Below, piece by piece: positions 34,836 to 45,398 of a stretch of 45,919 nt of DNA. The stretch is from Welwitschia mirabilis (Eukaryota; Gnetophyta; Gnetopsida; Welwitschiales), in the NCBI GenBank assembly GCA_051453625.1, contig JBOZIK010000001.1, positions 72,703,202 through 72,749,120 of the forward strand, read 5' to 3'. How positions within the stretch are numbered: position 1 is the stretch's first letter; each line of letters begins with the position of its first letter. Both the position numbers and the translations under genes were made by a program. Under the pieces are notes generated by a model. It was given only the letters and a program-made list of their open reading frames with translations. It did no database searches and had not been told where the DNA came from.

Positions 34836-37707
34836 GGTCTTCATTGATTAAGATCTGCATTTATCTTCCAAGTTGCTACTTCTATAGATTGGCTAAATCA
34901 TATTAATCTTAAAAATATTATCCATAATATGTATTAAAAGTTGACTTGACATATATACAGAACTTCGTAATCTTCCTAAAGATTAATTTCACAATTTATA
35001 TTATAATTTTTATATTCATTTACAATAAGAATTATGCAAGCTTACTAAGCACTCCACAGTAGATATATAAAGTTATATTCCTCCTTCTTCATTTTGATAA
35101 ACTTACTATAAAGTACATGTTGGAAGTTCTTCTTAATGGCCTTCATGTTGGAAGCAGTTGGTATAGGCTAGACTTTAGCTTCACAATGTTGTTCTTTAAT
35201 AAATAAATGCACACAGCTTAGTCTAGGCCATTGATATCATCAATCTAAAGATTCATAAAACTTATCCTTAAGTTATGTGAGATGCCTATTCACCTTCATT
35301 ACAATGCCAAACTTCATGGCATATTGACTTCAAAAATTAACACAAACTCTTATGTTAATCATAACCTTCTAGTCTTTTCCATTTTCTAGGAATATAATGA
35401 TTATTCGATAAGGAAATTTATTATGAACTAGCACATCTCATGTAGGGAATTTTTAAGAAAATAGTTTTATATGCTTAGAATAAGTTAAATAATTTAGTTT
35501 CTTATGCTAAAACATCTCAATAACTTCCTTACTTTGACCAAAAACAAAATATGCTTAGACTATTAAGTCCAAAATTGCAACTCAAATATGGAAACACTAC
35601 AATCTCTTTCTCCAAATTATGACACACACTTCTAAAATTGTTATGTATAAATTCCTTATGATTAAGCTCAAAATTGTAGATTTCTTGCACATTACACTCC
35701 TTTATTGTATACTTCTTTTAATGCCTCTTTAATACTTTCCCATGAACAATCTAGTTGAATCTACACTTTAATAGCTTATGTGTATAATATAGCATTTTAA
35801 AGCCTAATAAGTGAAGGATTTAATGTGTGAAATAAGTCCAAAGTTATAATTTTATCCTAAAGAAATAAATTGAAGAATTATAGATGAGATTTCTATTATT
35901 AATAAATAGGTGAATATCAATCAAAGTATTATAATAAGCCACCAAAACATGTAGAGTGTAAATAAGAGCCAAAAGTTAAATCAATGTAATGCAAGCATTA
36001 AAGAAATAACTATGGAAGAGCTTTAAGATTAATAGCAAAAACCTAGCCTCATAAGCTTGAATGCATATTCCATCTAAACAAGATTACAAATTTTAACCAT
36101 ATAATAGGGTTAGCTAGTGAAGACTTATCATGTTGCTAAGGATTACAAGATGTAGGATAATGGTAATGAAAGATAACTCAATCAATATGAATAACTAGCC
36201 ATGGAATATGGGAAATCTTTAAAACAAAGGGTTATTTTAAGGTTTTCTAACAATGGTACATAGGTTACCAAGATATGTCAAATACAGATGATAAATATCA
36301 TGTATCAAATTTTTAATCAAAGAGATAGTAGCCAATAAAGAGTCAGTAAATGAATAGGACTACAATTACCTTTGGTTCCAATGTAGGCATTAAAATGTGG
36401 GCATAAGCTATAATTAAAATTCCTATTTCAAAAAGGAAATTGGGTCATAAAATAACTTCTATTAAAAAGTTCATAAACAACTTGGAAATAGCAGAACATT
36501 AGGCTTAACTTGACTTTAAAGGCTTATAAGAATCTTTTATGGAATATTACAATGTGTATTTAGAAAATAATATTAGTGATGATAATAATACTCATTTTAA
36601 TAAGATAAATATTTCATAACTCTTTTTGAGCCAAATTGTTTTCTTTTTTTTTCTTTTCTTTTATTTTTTATTATCATGTTGTTTTGATTAAAAGTTGATC
36701 AAGGTTTGATTTTGTTGTGATCTTCTTAAGAGAAAACTATGTGAACATCCAAAACCATTAATTTAAGTTAGTCAATTATTCATAAAATTTATTAAACTTA
36801 TATAAGTCATTAACACCATCAACTAGAATCTTCATCTTTCTATCCTCATAAACAAATCAAAAATTAAGTATGATTGATTGACAAACAAAAATGACTAGGA
36901 CTTTATAGAGAATTATATAGGTACTTGCACCTAGTTCAATCACATGACATTACAAATCAAGTCTCTTACATTTAAGATGTTTTATTATTCCTTTCATGGA
37001 AACTAAACATTTGTGTTACCTTGGGTATCTGTGATATCATCTCTTATTTTGCTACAAATCTAAATGCAACTCTTCTCACCATATGCGTTTCCACCTGTGT
37101 GGCTGCTAGTTTCTTAATTCCATTATTGGATGCTTGCTTTGAGTGCACTCCACTCACTAGTGCTCTATTTGTTGATTCACCACTCTCTCCTTAGCTATTA
37201 TGGTCTTTATTTTTAATACCCCTCCTCTTGCCAACTTTGACTATGTCTTCTTCTTTGATGCCTAAAGCAATAGCATGCCATTTCTATTTCCTCTTTCCTT
37301 CTACTCCAGACTTGTGTCGTAATTCGAAACATTCCACCCATTCCTGATAACAACATTTTTATTAATATATTTATAAAAGGAAGATGCCACATTGGCATTA
37401 TTACCAGTGTGAAAACTGATGTTTGTAGGCGGTTATTGGTGAAAACAAAGGGTTGACAGCATAAAGTGCATTTTTAAAAGATAACCCTTTTTAACCAATA
37501 AGACCACATCAAACAGAGCATCAAGAATAAACAGCGCATGAGAGGGTAGAGATTGGTATCAATCATGACTTTCAAAGACCTAGACTTAGCCACTTTCAGA
37601 TAAGGTATTATGAAAATANNNNNNNNNNNNNNNNNNNNNNNNNNNNNNNNNNNNNNNNNNNNNNNNNNNNNNNNNNTCAAGATTTAATAAATGGTAATTA
37701 AACAAAT
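34836..37707. other. Internal region of chromovirus-type element, no pol recognised
   Basis: Sequence above the polypurine tract, where RT, RNase H and integrase would be expected on the - strand. I could not recognise any of their motifs. About 36940-37560 is less AT-rich than the surroundings and has a 61-codon - strand frame (37213-37398) without known features. A short gap interrupts it at 37619-37676. Confidence 0.35.
37619..37676. other. Assembly gap (58 N)
   Basis: A run of unknown bases. Unlike the two gaps at 1324 and 32834, no duplicated flank is visible. The - strand frame reading into it is not reliable. Confidence 0.98.
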
Positions 37708-37712
37708 GTTTT

Positions 37713-38905
37713 TGTTTTTGTAAGGGGTGTTTTCAGAATTACAAAGTACCAGCAAAAAAAAACAACAAAAAAAAAATTAAATCAACAACTATGGTAGTTA
37801 TAAGATTCCCTAAACAACACATCATAGAACAAAATAATGGTGTTGTAAAAAAGAAAAAATAAACCTTCAATCAATTAATAATAAGTACTACATCAGATAA
37901 ATAAGAAAAGCGCTATATCTAAAGGCTGTTATAAATAATAAAAGCTTTATATCCAAAGGCTGTCAAGACTATCAAGAACATCAGATAGCAAAACTGAACA
38001 TAAGGTGACATCAGAGCTAGCGTGAGGGCATGATCTGATGCATCGCATAACTACAAGGCATCACAGGTGACTGGTACCAATGGGCTCACAAGAAAACTGG
38101 AAGACCGATAAAGTGTAGTCAAAGGCTCAGTTGGAAGCAGCGTGTGAGCATAGAGTTTGGGCGCAGGGTGCAAACAGAGCATAGAGGCATGAGTACAGGC
38201 TCAAGTGTGGTGATGAAGCACTAGTAAACATCATCACTTGGACACCGAGGAGCTGTGATGAGCGCCTCCCATGTAGTCGAACAGAAATAGCATGCCAAAA
38301 GAATGCACACAGGATCGCAGGGTGCACAAAAGCGAGCGCGGACCGAAGAGTGCACAGTAGTGGGCGTGGACTAAAGACAAATTGAGAACTGCCTGAGAAG
38401 CAATGAACTAGCATTAAAAGGCACATAGGAGCAGAGGACAAACACATGGGGTAAATGCTGAAGCAACTAGCAGCAGTGATGCTCAGACAGAGAGCAGACA
38501 TACATAGGCATAGCACATCGAAGTAGGGAGCAGAGCGCAAGCAGGCATAGGTCGTTGGAGAAAGAAGCAGAGCACACACAAGAGCAGGCTGTCAGAGAAG
38601 GGAGCAAAGCGCATGCAGAAGGGAAGTGATGGAGTAAATGGTTAACTCCAAGCACACGCAAGGAGCCAACGTAGGTAATGGATAACTTGATCAAGGATGC
38701 ATGTCAAGTACTGGTAGAGTTATCAAAAATTAAGGTCCTCTCTCTTTGGATGCTAAGGTTCATTTACTTCTATAATGAAAATAGACAAGGTTTAAGATAA
38801 ATTCTATTTGATTTATGACATTTTTGTAGACATTTATGCTCCCTCTATTTATTTATGACTTATATATGTATGCTCATATTTAAGCCACATCTTAACAATC
38901 TCCAC
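37713..38905 (-). repeat. Copia 3' LTR, ~1.19 kb, with G+C-rich core
   Basis: It starts TGTTAAGATG (- strand, 38905) right after the polypurine tract. The same start is found at 41455 (TGTTAAGATTTG), with similarity for about 60 bp. The proposed end is ...CTTACA near 37713-37719. Positions 37980-38700 are close to half G+C with many CpG, unlike the rest of the window. The 150-codon Cys-rich frame at 38127-38579 lies here and I regard it as fortuitous. Confidence 0.65.
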
Positions 38906-38918
38906 CTTGGCTCAAATT
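38906..38918 (-). promoter_or_regulatory. Copia polypurine tract
   Basis: The - strand reads CCAAGGTGGAGAT directly before LTR start TGTTAAG, the standard plant copia arrangement. It primes plus-strand synthesis. Confidence 0.8.
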
Positions 38919-38979
38919 TAATGCACTGACAGTATTTTAACTGTTGCATATGTCCACTAAGTCCAAACAAGGTTTGAAC

Positions 38980-39420
38980 GTGATAGTCGGAAGAGGCTTA
39001 GTGAACAGAACTATAGGTTTTTTAGAAGTATGNNNNNNNNNNNNNNNNNNNNNNNNNNNNNNNNNNNNNCAAGAGTATCTCTGATAAAGTGACATTTGAC
39101 ATTAATGTGCTTGGTCCTTGAGTTATACATATCATTCTTGGTAAGATGAATATCACTCTGGCTATCGCAAGACATAATAGTCTTTTCTTGGGCTACACCA
39201 AGCTCAATTATAAGACTTTGCAGCCATGTAGCCTCATTTACACTTTTAGTTATTGTAACATACTCCACTTTAGTTGAAGATAATGCAGTAATAGACAAAA
39301 AAGAAGCCTTCCAACTGATGGGATAATTACAAAGAGTAAAGATGTAACTGGAAAGAGATCTTTACCTATTTAAATCACCACCATAATCAGAATTAGTAAA
39401 TCCTACTACATTGTTAGAAA
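38980..39420 (-). pseudogene. Copia RNase H domain, interrupted by gap
   Basis: Read on the - strand: S-D-Y-G-G-D (about 39380-39400) corresponds to the S-D-W-A-G-D motif, then A-L-S-S-T-K-V-E-Y matches the A-L-S-S-T-E-A-E-Y box. The S-Q-S-D-I-H-L-T-K and R-T-K-H-I-N-V-K segments follow (about 39085-39290). After a 37-N gap the frame resumes with L-F-T-K-P-L-P (about 38985-39008), the conserved end of copia pol. RNase H removes template RNA during reverse transcription. Glu in the E-A-E-Y box is present. Stops occur at 39299-39360. Placement just before the polypurine tract is as expected. Confidence 0.85.
39033..39069. other. Assembly gap (37 N)
   Basis: Unknown bases inside the copia RNase H, between the H-F-I-R-D segment and the F-T-K-P-L-P end. 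The number of missing residues is therefore uncertain. Confidence 0.98.
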
Positions 39421-40411
39421 GTACTTTGAACTTATCAAATACTAAGCCTAAATTAGAAGAATCCTTCAAATAAGGAAAGACCCATTTAACAGCATTCCAA
39501 TGATCCTTTCCCAGATTATGCATATATCAACTCATCATACTTTCAGCATATGTATGATTAGGTCTAGTGTAGATCATAGCATACATTAAACTACCAACTA
39601 CACTAGAAAATGGAATGTTTGACATGAAGTAAATCTCCTCTTCAATTTTAGGTAAACAATCTGAAGATAATTTGAAGGGAAAAGCTAAGGAAGTAGAAAT
39701 AAGTTTACAATTTAGCATATTGAACCTGTTAAGGACTTTCTCATGATAAGTCTTTTCAGATAGAAATAATTTACCAGCTAGATGGTCTCTTCAAATTTCC
39801 ATACTAAGGATTTTCTTAGCCTTACCAAGATCTTTCATGTCAAATTCCATATTGAGTTGACATTTCAACCTAGAAATTAAAGATTTGTTCTAGGAATCAA
39901 TTAACATATCATCAACATAAAGTAACAAATACACAAAAGACTTGTTCAGATAATGCTGATAGTAAACACATTTGTCATATTAACTTTTAGTAAAGCCTTA
40001 CCCAATCATAAATGCATTAAACATCTTATACCACTCTCTCGGAGCTTGCTTAAGTTCATATAATGATTTGTATATATGACACACATAATGTTCTTTTTCA
40101 GGGATTACAAAACCCTCTGGCTACTTCATGTAGATTTCCTCATCGAGTTGTCCATGTAAAAATGCAATTTTAACATTAAGTTGATTTAACTCCATGTCAA
40201 ATAAGACAACAAAGGTAAGTAACACATGAATAGAGGTATGATGAATGATAGGTGAGAAAATTTCATGAAAATCAATACCTTCTTTTTGGTTGTAACCTTT
40301 GATAACCAAACGTGCTTTCCACCTTGCATCTTTAACTCTGGGGATGCCATCCTTTTTTTTGTACATCCACTTACAATTTAGAGGACATTCACCAAATGGA
40401 AGCTCACACAA
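39420..40411 (-). pseudogene. Copia reverse transcriptase, lightly disrupted
   Basis: The - strand gives the full copia RT order. K-W-M-Y-K-K-K and A-R-L-V-I-K-G-Y-N-Q (40290-40380) are followed by G-I-D-F-H-E-I-F-S-P, then V-K-I-A-F-L-H-G with E-E-I-Y-M (40121-40190). The catalytic Y-V-D-D-M (39905-39919) has both aspartates intact. After it come the segment equivalent to M-x-D-L-G (about 39825-39850), and V-G-S-L-M-Y with R-P (39527-39620). RT copies element RNA into DNA. A handful of stops (for example near 40120, 39975, 39888, 39800) split it into frames of 60-100 codons. The protein is otherwise close to a working one, a contrast with the Athila RT at 23 kb. Confidence 0.9.
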
Positions 40412-40740
40412 ATCCTAAGTGTCATTTTTATAAAGACTTTTAATTTCTTCATTCACTTCCTTTAACCATTTAGAGGAATCAGTGTAAGAGACAGCTTCAG
40501 AGTATGATAATGGTTCAATAGATTCAGAAATGTCTTGGGTAATAGAAAGAGCATATGTTACTAAATCATCATCATTATTAGTGTATCCAGTAGGTTTATT
40601 AATCATTCTCCTTGGACGATCTTAACTAATGAATAATCCTACTATGGTTGAATAGGAGCAGTGATACTTAGAGCATTATCATCAATACTTGATTTAGTAG
40701 AGGAGGAAGGAGTGAGATTAACAATAGTTGGTGTAGAGGA
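40412..40740 (-). pseudogene. Copia integrase-RT linker region
   Basis: It includes a 63-codon frame (40415-40606). A polar Asp/Ser-rich linker ends in P-L-S-Y-S-E-A-V and K-W-L-K-E-V-N-E-E-I-K-S-L, the conserved helix that precedes copia RT (the W-x-x-A-M-x-x-E-I-x-S-L segment). Stops separate it from both neighbours. It has no catalytic role. Confidence 0.75.
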
Positions 40741-41340
40741 TGTCACTCTAACTCCACCTGCTAGTTAGTATTCTAATCAATAATATCTTAAGAAGAAGAA
40801 GAAGAAACAATGAAATCTTTTTGAGGAGTAAGTAAAGCATCCTCATTAAAAGTCACATCTCTATTGAGAATCACTTTATGTAACTCAGGATACAATAAAC
40901 GGTATCCTTTAGACTCAGAGACATAATCAAGAAATATGCATTTAATAGCTCTAGGTGCTAATTTACCATCATTTACATCTGCAAATGCTAAACATCCAAA
41001 TATTTTTAAATGAGAGTAGTTAACAGGATTACCTGAACAAATCTCTTTTAGAATTTTAAACTCAAGTGATGAATGTGGAGAACGATTGATGAGGTAACAT
41101 GCTGTAGAAAGTGCCTAAGGTCACAAATGATGTTGATGCCATAAGTTAGCATTGGAGAGCATACAATGAGCTCTTTCAAGTAGTGTCCTATTCATGAATT
41201 CTACTACACCATTCTAATATGATGTTCCAATCAATGTCTTATATCTAGCAATTCCATTATTATTACAAAACTCATTAAAATCACTTACATAGAATTCTAA
41301 CCCATTATCAGTCTGAGTTTTTAATCTTCCTATTAGTCTG
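40741..41340 (-). pseudogene. Copia integrase, C-terminal half
   Basis: The - strand shows Q-T-D-N-G (41301-41314), carrying the second catalytic Asp, then N-G-V-V-E with the catalytic Glu and N-R-T-L-L-E-R-A (41170-41205). F-G-C-L-A-F-A and the K-C-I-F-L-D-Y...K-G-Y-R segment (about 40900-41010) follow. These are classic copia integrase landmarks. The zinc finger and first catalytic Asp are missing because the internal deletion joins this point to the LTR stub at about 41390. A few stops occur (41210, 41110). Integrase would insert the cDNA. Confidence 0.85.
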
Positions 41341-41389
41341 GTTTTTAAAAAAAAATTTCCACTATTTGAAAGTGGGGAATGCTTCATTT

Positions 41390-41455
41390 TTATGCCTTAG
41401 AAAGTGTTATTTATGACTTATGAATGTGTGCTCATATTTAAGCCAAATCTTAACA
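41390..41455 (-). repeat. Copia 5' LTR stub
   Basis: TGTTAAGATTTGGCTTAAAT on the - strand from 41455 matches the 3' LTR start at 38905 for about 60 bp, then diverges before the integrase begins at 41340. About 1.1 kb of LTR plus gag, protease and the integrase N-terminus is deleted. Confidence 0.7.
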
Positions 41456-41460
41456 GTTTT

Positions 41461-43464
41461 ATTTGCCAACACTGCATGGGCCACCATAATGTCATAATAG
41501 GCTAAAATATTAAAGATGTTACTACGATCAAGTGTTTTAATGCCTTTACAACATTGGATACTTTGGCTTTCCCATCTTAGCAAATTTTACATAGTAGAGA
41601 TCAAAACCTTTCCACAGCCTTAGCAAGTTCAGTTGCATATCTTTAAAGTCCTTACCATGGACTTATCTTGCAAAATTTTTAGAATGGTAAGTGACTGTAA
41701 TAGAATTTGTCAATGCATATCACAGTTAATCAAGAAAAAAATCTTTGAGAATAGGTAGTGCTTTAGCTAGGGGTGGCAGCATTCACATAGAACATTAGGG
41801 AGCATAGCCAAGTTGGTGAATAGTACAAGTAGTGGATAAAAGGAAACATTGACATAGTAGTGAAAGAGAAAGATTGTCGATAAGAAGTAAAGCCAACAAG
41901 TGCTAGAAGGAAAAATACACTAGTAAAGCAGTGAAGAAAAAGCCAGTGGTAAGGAAAATATGCCTCTATGGGATATGCTAGAGGTAACACTGTAAGATGA
42001 TAGTCAAAGATGTCAATGCAAGTAGAGATGCCATAGTAGGAAAGCCATCAAGGAAATATCATCAAAAGTCAAGACATGGTCAAAGGTAATGGAAATAAGA
42101 AGAATAATTTAGAGACTCATAATACTTACAAATCAAAAATGTAAGATACGATTGTAGCACTGGGAAAAAATAAAAAATAAATTGTAATGAAAAGATTGAA
42201 CAAAAGTGAGCTAAGGAATAACCTACTAAGGAAATTCAAATACGAATCCATGCAACATTATTTTTTCAGTATGTTAGCACAAGTGCTTTATAAAGCAAAA
42301 GTCAAATAAAGTTTCTATAATTCCATAGATGAGGAGACACATAGTAGGATTTAGAGACAACATTCAATAAGTAAATGTACAACCATCTGCAATGGAGGAG
42401 GATAAAACATGTAGGCAACTAATAGAAAATAAAGTAACTAGTTGAAGAAAAGGAAGACAGAGAGTAATTAGTGGAGATGGAAAGAGGAGCATCATTCACA
42501 CTAATGCAAGGGTTGATAACAAGAAGTATTAACATGTTCATTATCAAAGAAAGCATGCATTATAAGACATATTCCATTTATTCCTTCAAGAATGTTGCCA
42601 CAGGTAAAGGTTGATTTCATCGGTGGAGCCTTTGTGAGGACGCACTTCGACTTGACAAAAGGCATTGTTAAAGGATCCAAAAAACTATTGTAAGATTCAT
42701 TGGTAGTATTGATAAAAGGGACACTTTTGAATGGAAAAATTGTAATGCATATTCCTAGATGATCAACTAATCAAACCCCCTTTCGGATGCAAAAACATAA
42801 AGAGGTTCTTTTTGTCATGCATCTCTAGACGCTAATTCTCCTTAACAAATTATCCTCAATCTCTCTAAGAGAAAACAATAGTCTTAATCATAGAGGTCTT
42901 GAGGAATCCCTTAAGACTCTTCACTGAGAGCTTATCTAGCATCATGAAATGTCTTAAAAACGACCTTCATTCACCACCCTTAAAAGCATAAGATTTGAGT
43001 AAAAGATTCTTTCACTAAAACTCCTACATTCTTTTCTCTATTGATTACAATGTGCTGGCTTTACTATCAACTTCGTGGACATCATATAACCTCCACCGCT
43101 TCCAATTCGATTACGAAATGATTTGAACAAGTGCATTCTAACCATTTGTATGTTTTTGAAACTTGTAGTATAGCACATTTTTATTTACGCTGTAACATAT
43201 TCCTACCATTACCTTATCTAGTTCATATCTCTTATTTTCCTTCTTATTGTAATGCATTTATAGACAATCAAGAAATTTAATGCATGCTTGAGAAGACATG
43301 GAAAACAAGGATAGGAAGGTAATGTTTATTCTCTCATCGCTTGACATTCAATTTTCTAATTCTTGGATATTATCACTAGTAATGTCCACGCTAAATTCAA
43401 TCCCCTTACATTTAACTACTATTCAATTAAATATCACTAAGGGAAGCATTATATTAAAGAAAGT
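41461..43464. other. Host-element internal DNA, no gene recognised
   Basis: About 2 kb between the copia and TRIM insertions. A - strand stretch at 42501-42769 is open for ~89 codons with no ATG near its start. It reads P-L-T-M-P-F-V-K-S-K-C and later I-N-G-I-C-L-I-M-H-A. I do not recognise it. 41770-42110 is purine-rich and irregularly repetitive. Frames at 41763-41990 and 43298-43522 look fortuitous. Confidence 0.35.
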
Positions 43465-43469
43465 TGCTA
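43465..43469. repeat. TRIM target-site duplication, left
   Basis: TGCTA, repeated exactly at 44151-44155, flanks the three-LTR TRIM. Confidence 0.85.
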
Positions 43470-44150
43470 TGATGCAGTCAGTACCCCATCCAACCCAAAA
43501 TGCCAAGGCAATTTGGTGGTAGGTTACTCCTGCTTATATTTATTACTTTGATTCTTCCCCCAACCCATGTGGGATTATTCACCAATACTAGCTATCTCCT
43601 ATGGCTCAATACTTTGTCACCTCCTATGACTCTTTGTGGGTGTTACTGCATCAACCAACCCACCTTAGAATTAAGCTCACCCTCGTGCTCCACATGCCAG
43701 CAATCTTCTGGCTCTGATATCATCTACCCCATCCAACCCAAAATGCCAAGTCAAATTGGTGGTAGGACACTCCTGCTTATATTTATTACTTTCATTCTTT
43801 CCCTAACCCATGTGGGATTATTTATCAATACTAGCTATCTCCTATGGCTTAACACTTTGTCCTCTCCTATGAGTCTTTGTGGGTGCTTCTGCATCAACCA
43901 ACCCACCTTAGAATTAAGCTCATCCTCGAGCTCCACATGCTAGCAATCTTCTGGCTCTGATACCATCTAATGTAGCCAGTAATTCATCCAATCCAAAATA
44001 CTAAGGAAATTGGTGATAGGATACTCCTGCTTATATTTATTACTTTCATTCTTCCCCTAACCCATATAGGATTATTTACCAACACTAGCTATCTCCTATG
44101 GCTCAACACTTTATCACCTCCTGTGACTCTTTGTAGGTGCTCCTGCATCA
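43470..44150 (-). mobile_element. Tandem TRIM retrotransposon (LTR-int-LTR-int-LTR)
   Basis: Three direct LTR copies (43470-43653, 184 bp; 43725-43896, 172 bp; 43968-44150, 183 bp) are separated by two 71-bp internal segments (43654-43724, 43897-43967). LTR outer termini are TGATGCAG...CTGCATCA, perfect 8-bp inverted repeats. On the - strand each internal segment starts with a tRNA-Met-type primer site (TGGTATCAGAGCC at 43953-43965; TGATATCAGAGCC at 43710-43722), two bases after the LTR, and ends with a purine-rich TAAGGTGGGTTGGT. Direct flanks TGCTA (5 bp) match exactly. This is a terminal-repeat retrotransposon in miniature. It encodes nothing, so it must be mobilised by another element's enzymes. 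Apparent frames over it are artefacts. Confidence 0.93.
43953..43965 (-). promoter_or_regulatory. TRIM primer binding site (tRNA-Met type)
   Basis: The - strand reads TGGTATCAGAGCC, two bases downstream of the LTR end. The second copy at 43710-43722 has one change (TGATATCAGAGCC). Confidence 0.85.
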
Positions 44151-44155
44151 TGCTA
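44151..44155. repeat. TRIM target-site duplication, right
   Basis: TGCTA, identical to 43465-43469. Confidence 0.85.
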
Positions 44156-45380
44156 CTAAATCTGGCCATAATAATTAGCTACAAAATTAAATTAGAATAC
44201 AAGTGAAGAGAAGTATTTCCTTAATCAAGCATTAACAATAATTTGACTTAATTTCGTATTACTAAAATGCATAAGAAATTGTTTTAGCAGAGAGAAGAAT
44301 GAGGTGTTTTCAACGATGGAAATTGTTTAGTTAGCAAGTTTATTTTAGATCCAAAAATGTATGAATTAATTGTAATTTAACATCTCAAAAGACAAATGCC
44401 CCAAGAATTGATGGAAAAGAATTTTAAGAGGCATTGATAATGCCCTTGGAAGAAGATGGCTGAGAAAATTGTAGCACGGGTGTCAAGTGCAATTTAGTAA
44501 AAACTGAATGCCGAACAGCCAAATTAAGAACAATTAGTAAAATATCAGGTATCAAATCAAGTGTGGCTCTACAGGGATCATTTATGAATCCCTAGTGCTA
44601 TAAGGAGAGGTTATGGCAAGACTTGATTTGAAAACTAGAAGCATGTCACTCAATGCCGACGTCCTTTTTTCATTATAGAAAATTGTTGACTGTTGTGATT
44701 TAGAAAATAAAACATGAAGTACAATGACCTTATCTAAGCTGGTTGGCATTTTCTATTTAAATCTCGATGACCACTTAACTGGCTATCAGATTGAAACTAA
44801 GGCAAAAGGAGGGATATTCTGGTTCAAATCTCCATGATGCTAAATTTAATTTTTGAATAATTTCCTTTAAAGGTTTAGCCATCCATCATTAACCATACAT
44901 CAAATATTCTTCCATAACCTACTATGCATTTTAAGTTCTTGGAAAATACCTTCTTAAGTATAACTAAGATTTTAATAAATTAGATTATTAATGTTAGGGG
45001 TTCTTAAAAGGTTTTCTAATTTTTTTTGTGTTTATTTTATTATTCTAATTAATTTCAATATTAAATAATTCTAAGTTATGTAGTATAATTATTTTTTAAA
45101 TTTATTTATTATTTTTAATTAATTAATTAATTATTTTTTAAAATAATTCAAGGTTACTATAAACCAACTTTAAACTAGCCTCATAAAGTAGTCCTTCATT
45201 CACTACACTTCATCACATCCCTCTACAATAAATGCCTTATAAGTAATTATGTCTAGCAAATCACAACCTAGGCTTAGATGTTGAATGTATAATGGCTTTA
45301 TAATAATTAATAAAAGCATAACCTAGGTTAAAAATTTATAAAGCCTTCACAGTAATTTTTCCTAATGAAACCGTAACCTA
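44156..45380. other. 5' internal region of chromovirus-type element
   Basis: About 1.2 kb between the TRIM and the primer site at 45381. No gag frame was recognised. It contains an AATT-rich low-complexity stretch at 45040-45145 and several 'acctagg' repeats (45265-45380) near the primer site. Confidence 0.35.
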
Positions 45381-45398
45381 GGGTTCTGATACTAAAAT
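45381..45398 (-). promoter_or_regulatory. Primer binding site (tRNA-Met type), chromovirus-like
   Basis: The - strand reads TTTTAGTATCAGAACCC, matching TGGTATCAGAGC with G-to-A changes. It begins directly after LTR terminus GGGGTATTACA. Confidence 0.65.

Larger units (their letters stand above)
37708..41460 (-). mobile_element. Ty1/copia element, internally deleted
   Basis: The - strand carries a 5' LTR stub (41455 to about 41390), a partial integrase, RT, RNase H, a polypurine tract (38906-38918) and a long 3' LTR (38905 to about 37713). The INT-before-RT order identifies Ty1/copia. Possible target duplications GTTTT flank it at 37708-37712 (or 37714-37718) and 41456-41460; they are low in complexity. 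The rest of the 5' LTR, gag, protease and the integrase N-terminus are missing. Reading frames are long with few stops, so it is much younger than the Athila copies. It is inserted within the chromovirus-type element. Confidence 0.8.

Noticed and set aside
38127-38579. 150-codon Cys/Ser/Leu-rich frame on the - strand
   Set aside because: It lies wholly within the copia 3' LTR, has a hydrophobic low-complexity composition, overlaps another open frame (38467-38694) and has no recognisable domain. G+C-rich LTR DNA has few stops by chance.
43298-43522. 74-codon + strand frame
   Set aside because: It runs from unrecognised DNA into the TRIM LTR, crossing an insertion boundary, so it cannot be an old gene.
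43500-43943. 147-codon + strand frame with an internal repeat
   Set aside because: It is the antisense of two TRIM LTR-plus-internal units. The protein repeat only reflects the DNA repeat.
43470-44150. Cassandra-type TRIM with 5S rRNA-like LTR
   Set aside because: The LTRs lack any 5S-like sequence or internal Pol III boxes that I can recognise.
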